From Hofstenia miamia (lineage: Eukaryota > Xenacoelomorpha > Acoela > Hofsteniidae), in NCBI GenBank assembly GCA_900660155.1, contig CABFPE010000016.1, positions 1,902,597-1,966,596 of the forward strand: a stretch of DNA of 64,000 nt, read 5' to 3'. Position 1 is the first letter of the stretch. Each line of letters begins with the position of its first letter. The notes below the pieces were generated by a model. That model made no database searches and was not told the DNA's origin. It saw only the letters and a program-made list of their open reading frames with translations. Positions 23,565 to 37,300 of this stretch are shown here, one piece after another. Made by a program: the position numbers and the translations under genes.

Positions 23565-26500
23565 GATCGTGATTTTAGAAATAAAATTTTTTTAATGCCA
23601 GCACTAATAAGAATGACTACAAAGTCTATCAAAATTTAATGAAGAAAAGATGTGCAGTTCACAAAAATTGTTTTTATAATACTGATTAGCATATGAAATA
23701 TATAACGTTATTTTATCAAATTCAACAAAAATTTAAACATGTTAATGTCGAGGTATCACCTTACCACAAAGTTGATATTTTTTAAAATAGTGCGCGCATT
23801 ACTGCAATTCCATAATTTGAATGACAAAAATGTAGATTATGATTAGAATTGCAACAACTAGCAATTCTTGCATCCTTTCACAAGAATTTATTGTACTTTA
23901 ATTCTGCAATATTTGAAATCAATAAATTTTTAGAATCAAAAAATAGTATTATTTAATAAGATTTTAACCTGATTAACCGATTCTTGCAGCATAACCTGAC
24001 ATGACCGGACCGGATCCAGAACTAATATATCATATTATTGGTAAGTACATTCGTAAGAATTTCTAGCTACATCCCTCTTAATACTCTTCAAATGTCCAGC
24101 ATGTGGAATTTCTTAAGGAAGTCAAAATTGAATTCAAATGTACTCACTGCAAAATTTCAATTACACACAATTCATCAATTTTAGAATACAGTCACTGCCT
24201 AAGCACCACACTTATGACTCCTCCTCAAATAGAATCCAAACGCGGTCATTTTTGACAGCGATTTCATTTGTTTTTAAAGCACTTAGAATCATTGCAATTA
24301 CTTTTCTCAATTCATTACCAAATTTTTCATATTGTGACAATATATGCTTTTGGCGATCCACTTGTAGTATAGACATAACACAAGTGAACATGGCTTTGGT
24401 TTATTATTAATATTGAAATTTACTTAATCTTGGGTTTTATTCTGTATTATACCATAAATTCACTGAAAAATATTTTTGGCCATAGATTTACATGTAAGAC
24501 TAATATTTTCGCCTTAGTCGGCGGTGGTAAATGGTAATATATTTTTTCTTTAATATTAACATTTCGTAACTACCATTTATAATTCGACATTTACCACAGA
24601 AACAACTTTCACGAATTCTTTGAACGAAAATCAATATTTTCGATTTTTACATGTTGATGGCACATATTTTGTCAGGTGTCAAATTGAGAACGCACATTAT
24701 TATAATGAAGTTTTGACAAATTAAGAGGAATACGGAATTATTAATCATTAATTTGTTAATATTTATTCACCCAGTACCAAAAATTAAAGCAAAAAAATAT
24801 ATGAACATTTTGATTGCATGGATATTTTTACTAAATTTTTAAATTTTTCATTATTAAATATACAAAGTTTTTAATGGTTACTCGTCGTTTTTAATATGTT
24901 GAACATTTCTATGTTGTAGTTAGAGACAAAATTTAACAACTAAGCCAAAATTCATAGTAATTTTTAGCATTCCACAAAATCCTTTATCTCAAAGAAAATG
25001 ACTTTAATAATTTGCAAATTCGCATATTCAGTATCGAATTTAATTTGGAATTGAAGAGCTATGCTTAGGCCAAAAAGATATTTGTTACATAACTACTAGG
25101 AGTGACTGAGGGCGGATGGAAAGGTTTTCTTCAAATTCTATGTGCGCCAAGAAATGGTTTATTTGAATACGTTATAAGAGTATTTAAATATAATAAGAAA
25201 ATATTTATTAAGCTCTGATTTTTGTATATCAGCCTTAAAATTTTTACGGTGTTTCAATCTACACTCAACTTTTAGGTCTGGTTGGAACAAGTTATCAGTT
25301 TTCAAGTCAAGGTTTAAAAATACAAGTTAAACTTAAATGCTGAAACAAGTAGATAGTTTATAAAAAATGTATTGTAAAATTAGTCAACATAAATAAAATC
25401 CTAGTTGATGCAAAGATAAACATCAGCAACGTTTCGTTAGTAGCGCATCTTTCATGCGACCAGCAACAGCAAGAGCAAGTCCAGCATTTGATTCAAACTT
25501 CACCAAGAACTGAATTTGAGTAACTGCAGAGATAACGCAAGTAGGGATTGTACACCTGTGAGAACGGATTGGGTCGGACAGGGAATTTAGGAAGTTCCAG
25601 GTTGAATAAAGTTAATATTGAAAAAAAACTTCAATTTAATTTTATATTTTGGAATTTGATTGCATTGTGCTAAGACGCCTATTATAATCAGAGTAGTAAG
25701 CAGAGCTAACCATGGCGATGGCCATCAAATGGGAAACCCATAGCGATAAAAATTCCTAAAAGACATGAGAATCTCTCCCATCTGAACCAAAAACTAAGGT
25801 TTTCACAGTGGTCCAGCCATTTTGTAGAAGTGAAATTTCTCAAGTTAACAACTCAATTTGTAAGGAATTATTGTTAAACTATGATTCAAGCGGTTACTAG
25901 GATCGTGTTCCAACCTACCCTAGGCTCAACTGTTCCAACTAATCCAATACAGATTTGGATAAAAATTTTTTGAGGTATTTTCGATAGCAATCATTAAAGT
26001 CTAAAAACTATGTGAGTAGAATCATAGGAAGGGAGAGATTGCATTCCTTGGAAATACAAATATTAGGTTGGATCAAAGGCTATAGAATCAAAATGTGAAG
26101 TAAAGCAAAATATTTACTTTTTAGGCGATATCAAAACAGCACTGTAAATATGTCGCAGATTCTTACATGTTATAGTCTGAAATGAACAAGTTTTGAATAA
26201 CTACGCAACTCTTAGCATTACATAGTATTCAAATGATGAATTTTGAAATCTGTAAAGTTGTATATAAGATGGGATGTATACAAATACAAAATTTATGAAG
26301 TCTTTTATCAATCTATACATTCTGTAAGATTTTACAAAAATACTTTGCTTCAAAATTCCTTTCTAATCCTATTCCACTAGAAAATATCAAAATGCCTAAT
26401 ATGTAATAATTAAATATAAAATATGACGTTATGCTAGACCCAAAAATACTTTGACAGTTATTTTGTACAATCAGACAGATTCGTGTAAAAAGAAAACTTC

Positions 26501-28990
26501 GTAATAAGTATATAAGAATTGCTTTTTTTATGCTCCTCGGGAATGAGAAAGGGGATTTCTACTCTATCTAACTTGGATTGAAATATTGTATTAAAATAAA
26601 ACTTTGCAAAATATTTTTTCATGTCAGCACTAATAATTTAGAATTTTCAGAAATTTGATGCTATCATTGTTTATGATGACGTCATCAGAATTAAGAAATT
26701 GGTTTTTTTTAAGTATATTAAATATTGATTTTAAGATAGAAATGATGGAAGTCCTTAAAATTCATTCTTGATATTTTACATACTATTTGTCACACTAACA
26801 ATAATCAGTTTTTGCAGAAATTGGAGAACTATACTTCTTTTTTAAAGAGCAATACTATACATGAAGAGAGTATATATTAAAAAAATTTATTATGGGATTA
26901 TGATTATCAATAAAAGTTAGGAATAGCCACTAAGTCTCATTAGAAAAGCTCAACATCTTTTTCAGTAATTGAAAAATTTTACACCCCACACATATTATAG
27001 AGTGTATATAGAAAAAAAAAATTTTCTCTCTGTAAATAAAACATAAGAGCGCAAAAAAATATTGGGAGAGAAAAAAATACACAAGAAGTGTGTTCGCACT
27101 CGAAGACATATATGTATAAAAAAGAGAGAGCGCCACACATGTACAAGGTGAAAACGAATTTTTTATGACTCCATGTTATCTATTGCTAGGAGTAATTCTC
27201 AGAAATTCTAATTATATTTATAAAATGATAAAACTTTTCAAGTTATACAGAGTCAGAACTTGATGTATTTCCCTGAATGGGTTTATGGAGAACACCAGAA
27301 ATTTTGTTGATAAAAACTAAATCTTTACTTTTGTTCATTGTTTTGAAATTGTAGAATTTGATAAGTAAAATGCCGATCAAGTTAAGCATTGATTCATTAA
27401 AAGAACGTTCGTTAAGTCTGCTGAACGATTTATGATTAAATATGTCATTAATCATGTTCAAGATGCTGGATTTTATCAATAACAAGAGCATAGAATAACA
27501 TAGTAGCATTTTCATTTGTTCTACATTAGGTTTCCGAATACTGAAAGGTTTGAAAGATGAACAATGTAGGATTTTTATTTATTATCAGAAATTCAATTTG
27601 TTATGAAATTTCACCACACAAATGGATTTCCAATTATAATTCAAACTGATCAGACAAAGCGCAACAAAGTTTTGGAAATTAGAGATTTAATTTATTCAAT
27701 AATTGTGACACTGTTACAAAGAGAACAGTTAACCCTGTAAAACGCAAAACCTAGTTGACCCAATTATTAATTATTGTTCGGCTACATCGGAAGTAGGCAA
27801 ATGAATGCATTGCAAGCATAATACGTGTCTATTGATTGGTTGTTTATAATCATAAACCGGATTTGAGTGAATCTTTTTGATGCTTCCATTACCAAGCGAA
27901 TACATTTTCATTGTTTAGTTTTTTACAAAAACCGACTCTGTGCTTGATCCCGAGACAAATTTTTCACCCTTTTCACACGGTTAGAAAACTGACCCAGCTG
28001 TCGGTCGAACACAACAATTGTTGATGTCTGAAATAGTTGGAGAAAACTTGTAAAATACTATGGCATAACATATAATTTGAGTATTTTGAAATTTTGTGGT
28101 TTTCAAACTTCTTAACAAAATGTACGTGCATACCTCTTTACAAAGAATTTGTGGATCCAACTTTGTTTTTGAAATCGATCTTTGCTTAGAGTCATCTTTA
28201 TTTACTCCTAGTTTGCCTAATCAAGACAATAAAGAACATAAAAACAGTGAATAGGTTATTTAGATTTCTGTTTTGTAATGTATTTATTCAATATTGTCTA
28301 TAGCATATTATATACGAGCAAACAGATTGAAAGTGGCAATTTGCAGTTCTTCTAATTCGAAAATAAAATAGTTGAAATGTAAAATAGAGTTCGACTAAGT
28401 GCTGTTGTTAGACGAAATTGCACTTGAAAAATTGTACTTAGACAATTCTACTGCATATGAAAAACTAATTTAATGCAATCCTGCAAGCTGCATAGCAAAA
28501 TTGCATTAATGTATATACAATTCATATAATTATTAGAGACCAAAATTCTGCCTTTTTCTGCTGATATATGCTGTGTTATTAAGTATTTGTTCTATGAATA
28601 TTTTGTTGTACTATTTTTACAACATACATTAATCGAAGTGTTGATTTTTACCCAAAAATGTCATCAGTTTTTTCTGCCCAATGCGTTATTCAGCCAAATT
28701 TTTCTATTTGGAGACGCAATGCAAAAATACTGAATGAATCAATACACGAATAAATCTCAGATGTGGGCTTTGAGGTCTGCAAAAAAATAATAAAGTACCG
28801 TGATTAACAGTTTATGAAGATGAAGTAATTTGGGCATGGCTGTACTCTAGAAGGAGCTTGGGGTCGCAGCCCATTTTGCTAAATTCGATTAGAGATTCAC
28901 TTTACTTGCTCAGGCTATATTACTGTTGTGGTTGCTCAAGATATAATATAAGAATACTGCACTCAAATATCTCAACACTGGTATCGCCCA
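23565..28990. other. AT-rich non-coding DNA
   Basis: No gene was supported. A minus-strand frame at 27243-27515 (FSRLNERSFNESMLNLIG, then VFINKISGVLH) vaguely recalls the 'GFR..RST..A' and 'F.DLS.AFD' boxes of a non-LTR reverse transcriptase but is too weak to call. Confidence 0.4.
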
Positions 28991-28998
28991 CGTATTAA

Positions 28999-29018
28999 TT
29001 AATTATTATTATTATTAC

Positions 29019-29053
<35 letters not shown>
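28999..29053. repeat. (ATT)n microsatellite
   Basis: An almost perfect ATT/TTA trinucleotide run with one or two interruptions, just upstream of the reverse transcriptase fragment. Confidence 0.9.
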
Positions 29054-29055
<2 letters not shown>

Positions 29056-29159
29056 TTTACTAAGAACAAAAGTGGAAATTCTTAAAAGGCTTCACTAGAA
29101 AGTCGAATGGGCTCAATAGTGATAGTTCAGAAATATATATTAATAAAAAATTTACCGAT

Positions 29160-29680
29160 AAAAAAATACAAAGTCATTTAAATCAGAAATTTAAGAAACT
29201 TGAATTTTCTTAATATTTCTCTATCAGAAATTAGTCGACCAAATTGTAGGGCAACGTTTCAATTTAGGCTATCTACCTTAGGAGAACTAGAAACTATTTG
29301 GCAAAATTTATACGTTAATAAATCTTCAGGTTCCAATCATTTACCTTTCTTTATTATAAAGAATTTTTTCACCTATCCCTTGCATTTAATCAATATATAA
29401 TTGAAAACGAATTTCCAAAGATAATGAAAAAGTCTGATATAATATAACACTTTTGTATAAAAAGTGAGATCCCTCATTGCGAAAAATTATAGGCCAATCT
29501 CAATAACGCACCCTTTTAGTAAAATCTTCAAATCAACCATTTATCTGAAAATAATTTATCATCGAAACAATATGTTTTCCGCATTAAACATAGTGTAAGT
29601 GATGCAATTATTTCAATTACTGAAGAAATAGCCTCCAATAAATACCTACCTTTTCTTCAAGAGGGATTGATATGAAAAGA
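29160..29680 (+). mobile_element. Non-LTR reverse transcriptase fragment (same family as 61.2-63.2 kb)
   Basis: Plus-strand reading gives LGELETIWQNLYVNKSSGSN, then HLPFFIIKNFF and, after frameshifts, AKNYRPISITHPFSKIF and a KHSVSDAIISITEEIASNKY-like stretch near 29582-29640. These align in order with the better preserved element at 62150-62535 (NLPFFIIKRFF, AKNYRPICITHPFSKLF, GHSTQDAILSIT). It is an old, broken copy of that family covering the first half of the RT domain. Confidence 0.8.
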
Positions 29681-29693
29681 GTAGAAAACATTT

Positions 29694-29990
29694 TTGTGTC
29701 AACTATCTTTGCAACTTTCAATCCCATTTGCCAAAAAGCGTCATCCGAGAAATCGAGGCTTACAACGACGTATTATCACCACAGCACAACAATTTGCTTT
29801 TGTTCTTGATAATGTTCAACCCTCTCCTCCAAAGCAAAAGGTTGGTCGCTGCCACATCTGCTCAGTTTCAGCCCATAGCTGCTGGGACAACTGCAGCATA
29901 CAATTCATTTGTCCCTGACACAAGAATGCTGGCAAGAAGACCGTGTGCCATGTTTGTTTCAATTTAAAGAATTTGTTGTTTATGCAATAT
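29694..29990 (+). pseudogene. Cys/His-rich C-terminal tail of a piggyBac-like transposase (tentative)
   Basis: In the frame starting at 29694, a segment reads QKVGRCHICSVSAHS, then DNCSIQFICP, a stop, then HKNAGKKTVCHVCF. The spacing C-x2-C ... C ... C-x-H ... C-x2-C resembles the zinc-binding tail that follows the DDE domain of piggyBac-type transposases. The other frame (29728-29967) is its shadow. No catalytic domain remains, so the family call rests on the Cys/His pattern alone. The fragment lies between two pieces of the same RT family and may be the residue of an insertion there. Confidence 0.4.
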
Positions 29991-30364
29991 GTTTTGTATT
30001 TTCACTCAAGTTTCTAATTTGAGATTTTATGTGTAGCTATTCCCATTTCTGCATGTATTTAATAACAAATTGCAAATGCAAATTTTATATGCAAATTAAC
30101 ATTACAAAGTAACATGTCTATTGATATTTAGAAGATTAGCAAAAATGTTTGATTCGATGTTTACCACTAATATGAAGTTACATTTTGTAGCAAGTTTGTC
30201 AAATACATGTAAAAACATGCATATTGGAAACATTTTGTTATCGGTATTTTCCACATAATATATTTAAACAAGCACATTACACATCATAGTATAATTTTGT
30301 CTCAATCCTCACCAGAGTTTTCAATAAAATTTAAAAGACTTTTTGTTACAATTTATAACACATT

Positions 30365-30960
30365 GGCTTTCACGTTAAATATAGTACAAATGATACAATG
30401 ATTTCAATTACTGAAAAATAGCCTCCAATAAATCTTAAAATATATCCAGTTGTACAGCTCTTTTAGAGTTAAGCAAAGCCTCTACTGAATTTTGAAATTT
30501 TGGGGATTAAAATTAAAAATTAGGGATTTCAATAAAATTCAAATAAGTGACTAATGAGTTTTTTATAAAACAGAAAGCAACGTGTATAAATGAAACATAT
30601 GAAACCAGAATATATTTAAACCGATCGAGGTTTCCTCAAGGCACAGTACTAGGGCAAATTTTATTTCTAATATACATGTATGTAAATGACATTATTGAAC
30701 ATGTAAATCATAGTGAAATATATGAATTTACAAAATGATATTGAAAATCTTCATATCCCATTAATTAAAAATCAATATTGAAAAAACGCAATTCATTATA
30801 CCCAATTCTGTAAAGTAAATAACAAACAAGATCGAATTAGCTGTTAACAGCGTTCAGAAAAAACAAAGTCAGTATGTTACATAGTCATGCGTTGATATTG
30901 ACAAAATTTTGAAATTTGATCATTTTCTCGTAAAAAGATAAAAAAAGATTCTGGCTTTGA
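30365..30960 (+). mobile_element. Second non-LTR RT fragment, same family
   Basis: The piece starts by repeating the end of the previous RT fragment (a TCAATTACTGAA..ATAGCCTCCAATAAAT stretch at 29616-29642 and again at 30400-30435). It then gives CTALLELSKA-like text, RFPQGTVLGQILF at about 30628-30666, YVNDIIEHVNHSEIYEF (30682-30730) and a degraded KTQFIIPNS and VDIDKILKFDHFL (30780-30930). These correspond in order to the 62550-63090 part of the better preserved element. The FADD/YADD box is lost. Confidence 0.75.
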
Positions 30961-32459
30961 TACTTATACCACCTCACAAACGTAGAGCCAGATTACCACG
31001 TTTTAGCTATTGCATGCATTTTGCTTTTTCCACTTACATTATTGTTCATTTATATTTATTAATTTTAATACAAAAGCCGCTATTTACTGCAAAAACTTTT
31101 AATTGGTCATTAAATCATAAAATTTTGAATGTAAACAAGGTCATGTCACTGAATGCAAACGAAATGATAATATATTGTCCCGTTATATCAGGTCAATTCC
31201 ATTCTACTTCAATTTTATTTAATTATAAATATGGCCGAGAATCAATGTCTTTTTTTGCATAAATTTATTTCTTCCTATCTTCGTTGTCCTCGAGCAGTCT
31301 CTTGTATTTAGAACAATTTAAAAAATGAGTTTAGAATAGAAAAAAATTAAAAACATTTAGAAAAACAATTATAAATTCTCTTTTACATCGACAAAACATA
31401 ATTGGAAATACAATCGTGCTGAACCCGAAATGAACATGGGCAGGGGCCGCGCTTGGCCAGTGTTTGGGCAGAAGAAATGGAAAAAATTGACCAAAAAATG
31501 GGACGAATTTTAAAAAAACTGACTATTTCGTAACAGTGCACGCTAATACATTGAATTTTATCTAAGTTATAATTATGAAGTAGAAAAATAAAATTACATT
31601 TTGGAGATTTTACATTAGTATCATATACTTTTCTAAATTTCAAATAGAATCTTCAATTTCAGTGTTTAGATATTATTAGAAGTATCTCTATCAGGATACC
31701 AAATTTTAGAGGAATTAAAAAATTCTTTATTATTATTATCATCATCATCATCATCATTGTCATCATCAGTGTCACTATCAGCGTCATCATCATAATAATA
31801 ATAATCATCATCACATCGCATTCATCATCATCATCATCATCATCGTGGTCATCGTCGTTATAGAATTACTGTTAGGTTTTTATCTATTAAGCATGTTTTA
31901 GCTTAGGATAATCAACTTGCTGTCTTTTTATTACTAAAGGGCTTTCAAAATCGAGTTATTTCCATACACACGTATTTCTACCATTATGTATTTTTCAAAA
32001 TTTACTAATGATATAGTTTCTTCACATAAATAGTTGAACTGTTGTACGATGTAGTGTTTTATTAGTCCCTACTATCATGCTAAAAATTATAGGGTTCTGA
32101 TTAGTTTTGATGGAGTAAGGGCAAAAAAATTCACAATAAATGGAAAAATTGGCTGCTGCTACTGTGCGAATTCTGTATAAATTCCCTTTCAGTTCTCCAA
32201 AAAACCAAATTCCATAGTACGAAATGTTAAGTATTTGTATATATACATAAAGTCTCCTTCATTAAAAAATATAATTACTCCAACTTCTTGGGGATTTTAC
32301 TAATTTTAGAAGGAAATCATTCTCTTTTGTCTTTTGTTTCTTTCAATTATCATTAACTATAACTTCTATTTAGTTTTCCTATTATATCTATGATAATGTT
32401 GAGCTCCTCTATGTACGCATGTGAACAGCGAGACTAATTTTATGACGTACTTGAAATAA
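30961..32459. other. Non-coding DNA with a CAT/ATC trinucleotide repeat
   Basis: No gene was recognised. An interrupted (ATC)n/(ATT)n repeat occupies about 31728-31860. A small GC-rich patch (GGGGCCGCGCTTGGCC near 31443-31458) is unexplained. Confidence 0.5.
31728..31860. repeat. Interrupted (ATC)n / (ATT)n microsatellite
   Basis: Runs of TCATCATCA, ATAATAATA and back to TCATCATCA, with substitutions that break the array. Confidence 0.9.
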
Positions 32460-32728
32460 TTAACCCAGCAAATCAATTACATTTTTAAGATTACCAATTA
32501 TACGCAAATTGAATCGAATTTTATCATCCGAGAAAATTGCTCTTCCTCGAACGATACATTTTTCAGTAGATGATGTTTTAAGTGACTTTGATTTCGGCTT
32601 TCGAGTTGGAGTTCTTGACTTCATATCAGATCTCTTAGAGGACTTTTTGCGTGGACTATGATTTCTCGATTTCGATTTCGTCGAATTTGATTTTGCTTCG
32701 ATTTAGAAGGATTTGTTTTAGTTGGCAT
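32460..32728 (-). pseudogene. Lys/Ser/Arg-rich (SR-like) coding relic, unidentified
   Basis: From ATG at 32728 on the minus strand the reading begins MPTKTNPSKSK. One frameshift later it continues KSNSTKSKSRNHSPRKKSSK, RSDMKSRTPTRKPKSKSLKT and a tail RAIFSDDKIRFNLRIIGNL before a stop at 32460-32462. The repeated S-K/S-R pairs resemble the basic N-terminal segment of lamin-B-receptor-like or other nuclear RS proteins, but this composition is not family-specific. It could also be a single exon with a sequencing error. Nothing beside it extends the gene. Confidence 0.3.
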
Positions 32729-33392
32729 GTTTTTAACTTAGTTTTGCATTTTACCACAAAATTACAAATAAAGTAACTATATAGTTAAAATCTAAACATG
32801 CAAAACACTACTTTCACAGCAATAGAACAGTTTCAAATCCATAAAAATCTAGTTTTATATGTAGAAAATATTTATTATCTATATTCTAATTCCCATGGCA
32901 TTTATGATTTAATAAACTGTTGTATTGACATAGTTCGTCAGCGCACAGAGGCCATAATAATTTGAATTTCAAATATTTTTAGACTAGTTTTTGAATAGCA
33001 ATTATTGTAAATAAAAAATGTTGAAATTAGAAGATTTACCGAAATTTTTTTGAAAGTCTGATAATTTTTTCAAAAAATATTTTAACCTCATAGTAACATA
33101 TTAATGTTTCAGTGAATCCTTTTTAAAATTGTTATTTAAATCCTACTAAGCACCGGACATTTAATGATTGATTGACTTTCCACATTTCAAAGACAAAACT
33201 ACTTTTACAAAAAGGAGAAAGGCCAGTTAATTTTAAATACATAGGAAATTCTGAGTTAAAAATATAAACTACTTAAGAGTAATTGTATCATAACATATTA
33301 AAGATATGTAGAGAAAATTGCATGGTAATCTTAAAAGTCTAAGAAAAATGCTCTATTTTCTGCAAAGTTGCATATGGAAATGTAAATTTCGA

Positions 33393-33428
33393 TTCCGTTC
33401 CATTTATGGAAGTGAAAATGGAACGGAA
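33393..33428. repeat. Perfect 13-bp hairpin
   Basis: TTCCGTTCCATTT (33393-33405) and its exact reverse complement (33416-33428) enclose a 10-nt loop. Confidence 0.8.
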
Positions 33429-34104
33429 ATGGGAATTTTTTTATTGAGTAGAAATTTAATGGATATGTTTGGAAATGTATTTCAAAAAATTTAAAAACAG
33501 TAATAAAAATACATTAAAATAACTAAAAATACTCTGAATCATACAAAACAGCGAATTCAACGACAATATTTGTTTAAAATCAAATTGCATTGGATAAATA
33601 ATGACATCAATACACTGGCAAAACTAAGCCAAATCTAGCTTCAATCGTAAATATGTAAACTGTGGGCAATGTTTGCAGATATTTTAAAGACTGGACCCGT
33701 TTGTGACGTCTAACATTATTTTCAAATTCCAGTTCCAACCCTCTGCTGGATTATATAATTTATTTAATATTTAATGACACTGCCATGAATAGAATTATTT
33801 TTAGAAATTATGCGATGCATGTAAGTTTACTGCATGAATGTTTTCATCTATCATCTCCATGCACATATGAATTTAAATTTTTTTCTAGCTCGATTTTGAC
33901 CAGAACTGGAATTGAAATAACTACCAAATAAAAAATTGAAAAGGCCTTGGCTGAGACAAGGATTAAAGGCATTACAAAATTCTATTGTATGTATACCTTA
34001 GCAGTTTCAAATAAGCCAATTATTGCACATATATGACCTGAAAAATAATTTCTGTTCAGAATATATTTGGTTTGACAATCCACTCGAAGAATTCTACAAG
34101 ACCA

Positions 34105-34260
34105 CTCAATCTCGTAGGATTTACTGGTCAGTCCCATGCGACTGGGACTAAATATTTCAGTAGACTGGGATTAATATAAAACTGGGGTAAAAAATGAATA
34201 ACCTGGAACCTCGGAATTCACGATGTTACTCATAATTTTTCCAGTTTTGATCAAAATTGA
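34105..34260. repeat. Dispersed repeat, related to 38740-38900
   Basis: Shares words in order with the copy inside the Pax intron: ATTTACTGGTC, GGGACTAAATATTTCAGT and the ACTGG..TAA spacing. The two are diverged. The repeat has no coding potential and no defined ends. Confidence 0.6.
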
Positions 34261-34399
34261 AGTCATGCTGTTAGACCAATAGGAACTATTGGAGTAGAAA
34301 ACTTCATGGGATCGGGATGGATAAAAATCCAATTGGACTAAATAGGACTGCTGATATACAGTACAATTAACAAAGTCACAATAACTGAAAAGGTGAACG

Positions 34400-37300
34400 T
34401 ACTAACTCTAAACATTTTCAAAATATTTGACTTTTCTATTCATCAAGAATTATATTAAAAATTTTGAATTTGGAGTAATTTATTCCTCTACATATTTATT
34501 TTATTTTTAAGTGTGGAATGCAGTGTATTAAAGTGAATAGAGGTTTTTTGCAACTACAACATTTGCAGGCTATTAAATTTCACAAGAACTATTAAGAGTC
34601 TCTTTAACATTAAAAAATTTTTAAAATTCCTACAAAAGCGATTAATATAAATTATTCGTGTTAAAATGCAAATTCAGTAATTGTTACAATATTTGTAATT
34701 CATTTTATGTTTTTTTTACAATTATTTAAAGTTTTTTAACAGAAATAAGTGAGGGAATCATAAATCGATGATTTTTCCTTGAGCATAATTTGCGCAAAAG
34801 ATATGTCATGATCATTATGAATTTATTTTAAGGACGTTTTATGCATTTCCATTACTACAATCAATATATTTAAAAGAATTAAATAAATTTACTTTTGTTT
34901 ATTTGAATTTAACAATACTTAAATTTTCATTAGAAACTTCTAAAAACTCTTGATTTTGTTAACAACAAATACTTCAGAACTGTACTCAAGCTGTAGTTGA
35001 TTTTTGATAAAAGTAGAAAATTGTGCAGATGCAATATGACCAAATTTCATCCTACCTTTATGCTGGTGGTGTCCATTTTGCAGTTCTGTTATTTACTTCT
35101 TAGTGAATAGCGGGATAGGGCAAGCAGTCCATTCGTGTTCAGTCTATTCTCCAGAATTTTGTGAACCTAGCATGGAAGATTAACTGGACCAAGGCTGGCA
35201 TGGCAGCGTAAAATTGAAAACAAAAAGCGCTATGCCCAAAAGACGGAAAATACCGCAGAATAGAGGGAGATGTCCATTTTCATTTAAATTTTAAATACCA
35301 TCTCGTCTTGAGCCCCTGTAAATTTACTAAGAACTCTAACTTTACTCATGGCGGTCCATCAATATAAAAAAAATAATTTAGGTTAGTTGTTTTAACTATT
35401 AGCCTTCGACAACCTTATTATATGAGCAGTAGGCATAGTAAATAATCTGTGGTTGCTTTACTTTATTATTAACGTAAATTACAAATATATTGTTTTTACT
35501 TTGGCCTTATCCAAGTGATTACTTACTTTTGCCTTGATTTATATCCTACATTCCATGCATTCTATGTTTTTCACAAACATTTTACATTTTTTCATTATTA
35601 AATTGGCTACATCCAATGCCTACTCAACTTACCATACAAAATGTACTATACCTTACTGATAAGTCAATTTTAGTAGTTCCACTTAAATAATTAGTTCTAG
35701 TAAGCCTATGACTTAATGGTCTATCAAAATCCTACTCGTAATGCAACATAATGCAATTAAGGGAAGATTCAAACTAAGTCATAATAAAAATTGGAGCGTG
35801 GCACACGAAAGCAAAAAAGCACTGCAATTTACCTCGTTGATAGTTACATCATTTGCACATTGGCAGCCAAAAATTTTTCCAAACATGTCTACCCGTATGT
35901 GGCTACTTTTATGTGGGCAGCCTCTCACGTGAGTGATTAGTATTTGCGCTGCGGCTGCTCATTACGTATCTCAGAACTTTGAAAGACTATCGAATTTGGT
36001 TCTTACTTGTGATCTTTCCGAACACCCCGATGAATGTTACAGAAGCTATACAAATATTTATCAAGTGAAATCTGCAAATATTTACAAAACAATATATTTT
36101 GGTGAGTTAATTTCTCAAGTACATCATAGGTATAAGAAAGTGACATGAATATTCCCTTTGTACCATTCACTGGTGTATACACTATACATACATCTTTCAA
36201 AATGTTGATATCATGAAATCTTTATGAAACTATATTATTCTTGCGATTTTGTTCTTTCAGTTTTGCTGAACATTCTACTAATCACTAATCACTTTTCAAT
36301 TAGCGCATATTATTCAATAAAATCCTGGTCAAATGGCAATTTTTAGCTATTCAATATATTAATTTTGCATAATAGACCAAATTTTTCGTAGAAAAGCTAA
36401 ATACCTATTCCTACCTAGAATTTAAATCCAGGAAAACGCCTTGGAAGACTGAAATGTCAACGAAAATTGCAGCCGTGATAATCTCGGAAATTTGGGATTC
36501 GTTAAGGAGAACGGTGAAGCTCTATCATTGAAACTTGTGAAGAGATTGTTCTAACCAAGAGCATGAACCAGAATGACTAGGTAAAGACGATACGTAAAAT
36601 ATATTTTCAAATTAACCCATAGAGATTCATTTGCAATTCCTCAACTAATAACTTATAGAAACTTGAGAACATTTGGCATCCACAATTTGTTCATTTTTCA
36701 AGACTTGCTTTCAAATACAAGAGTAACTATATATTCGTAAATGTTTACAAAGTTTAGTTGGCATTCTGCATTATAAAGGTATTTGAATAATATATACTAA
36801 AAATTTAACTAAAAGCATTGTACAAAGAATTTTCTCGACCTGGAAATTTATCTTGCATTTTGGCCGAATGCTGATTTAATTGGAACTTTAGGAAAAATTG
36901 CAATGTCTGTCAAATTGCTTCCATATAATGTATCCACTTCCTTAAAAACTCTTCCTTTAGGGTATTCTCAACGGAAACATTAATGATGCATTTCCTAATA
37001 TGTGGGTTGGATTGCATTTGTTCTTGATTGTTTTAATGGTAAACTCAATTTCTTCAGGTTCTTTGATTAATTCTCACTTGAGATCAACCATGAATAATGT
37101 GCCTTTAAAGTAGTTGCTTTTTCTACAGAGAATGAGCTAGCACATTCATCGACTACTACTAGTTATTTAGCAAATTCTTATGCAAAAGTTGGTATTAAAA
37201 AACACTTTACTGTTATTGTTCATCTTTGATATTCCAAAAGCCTATGGCATTTGACAAGTTATTTTGGCAAGTAGGAATCCCTCATTATAATGAGATGATA

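Noticed and set aside
26676-26705. Second CUGAUGA (minus strand) as another hammerhead
   Set aside because: No GAAA box follows at the right distance and the flanks do not pair; same for CUGAUGA words near 14388 and 59606.
27243-27515. Minus-strand frame with faint reverse transcriptase look
   Set aside because: Only two short, degenerate resemblances; no catalytic FADD box or flanking RT blocks.
31728-31860. CRISPR-like or minisatellite array
   Set aside because: It is an interrupted trinucleotide microsatellite without spacers.
35741-36148. Two adjacent plus-strand frames (63 and 71 codons)
   Set aside because: One stop apart, but no family match and no conserved motif; probably chance.
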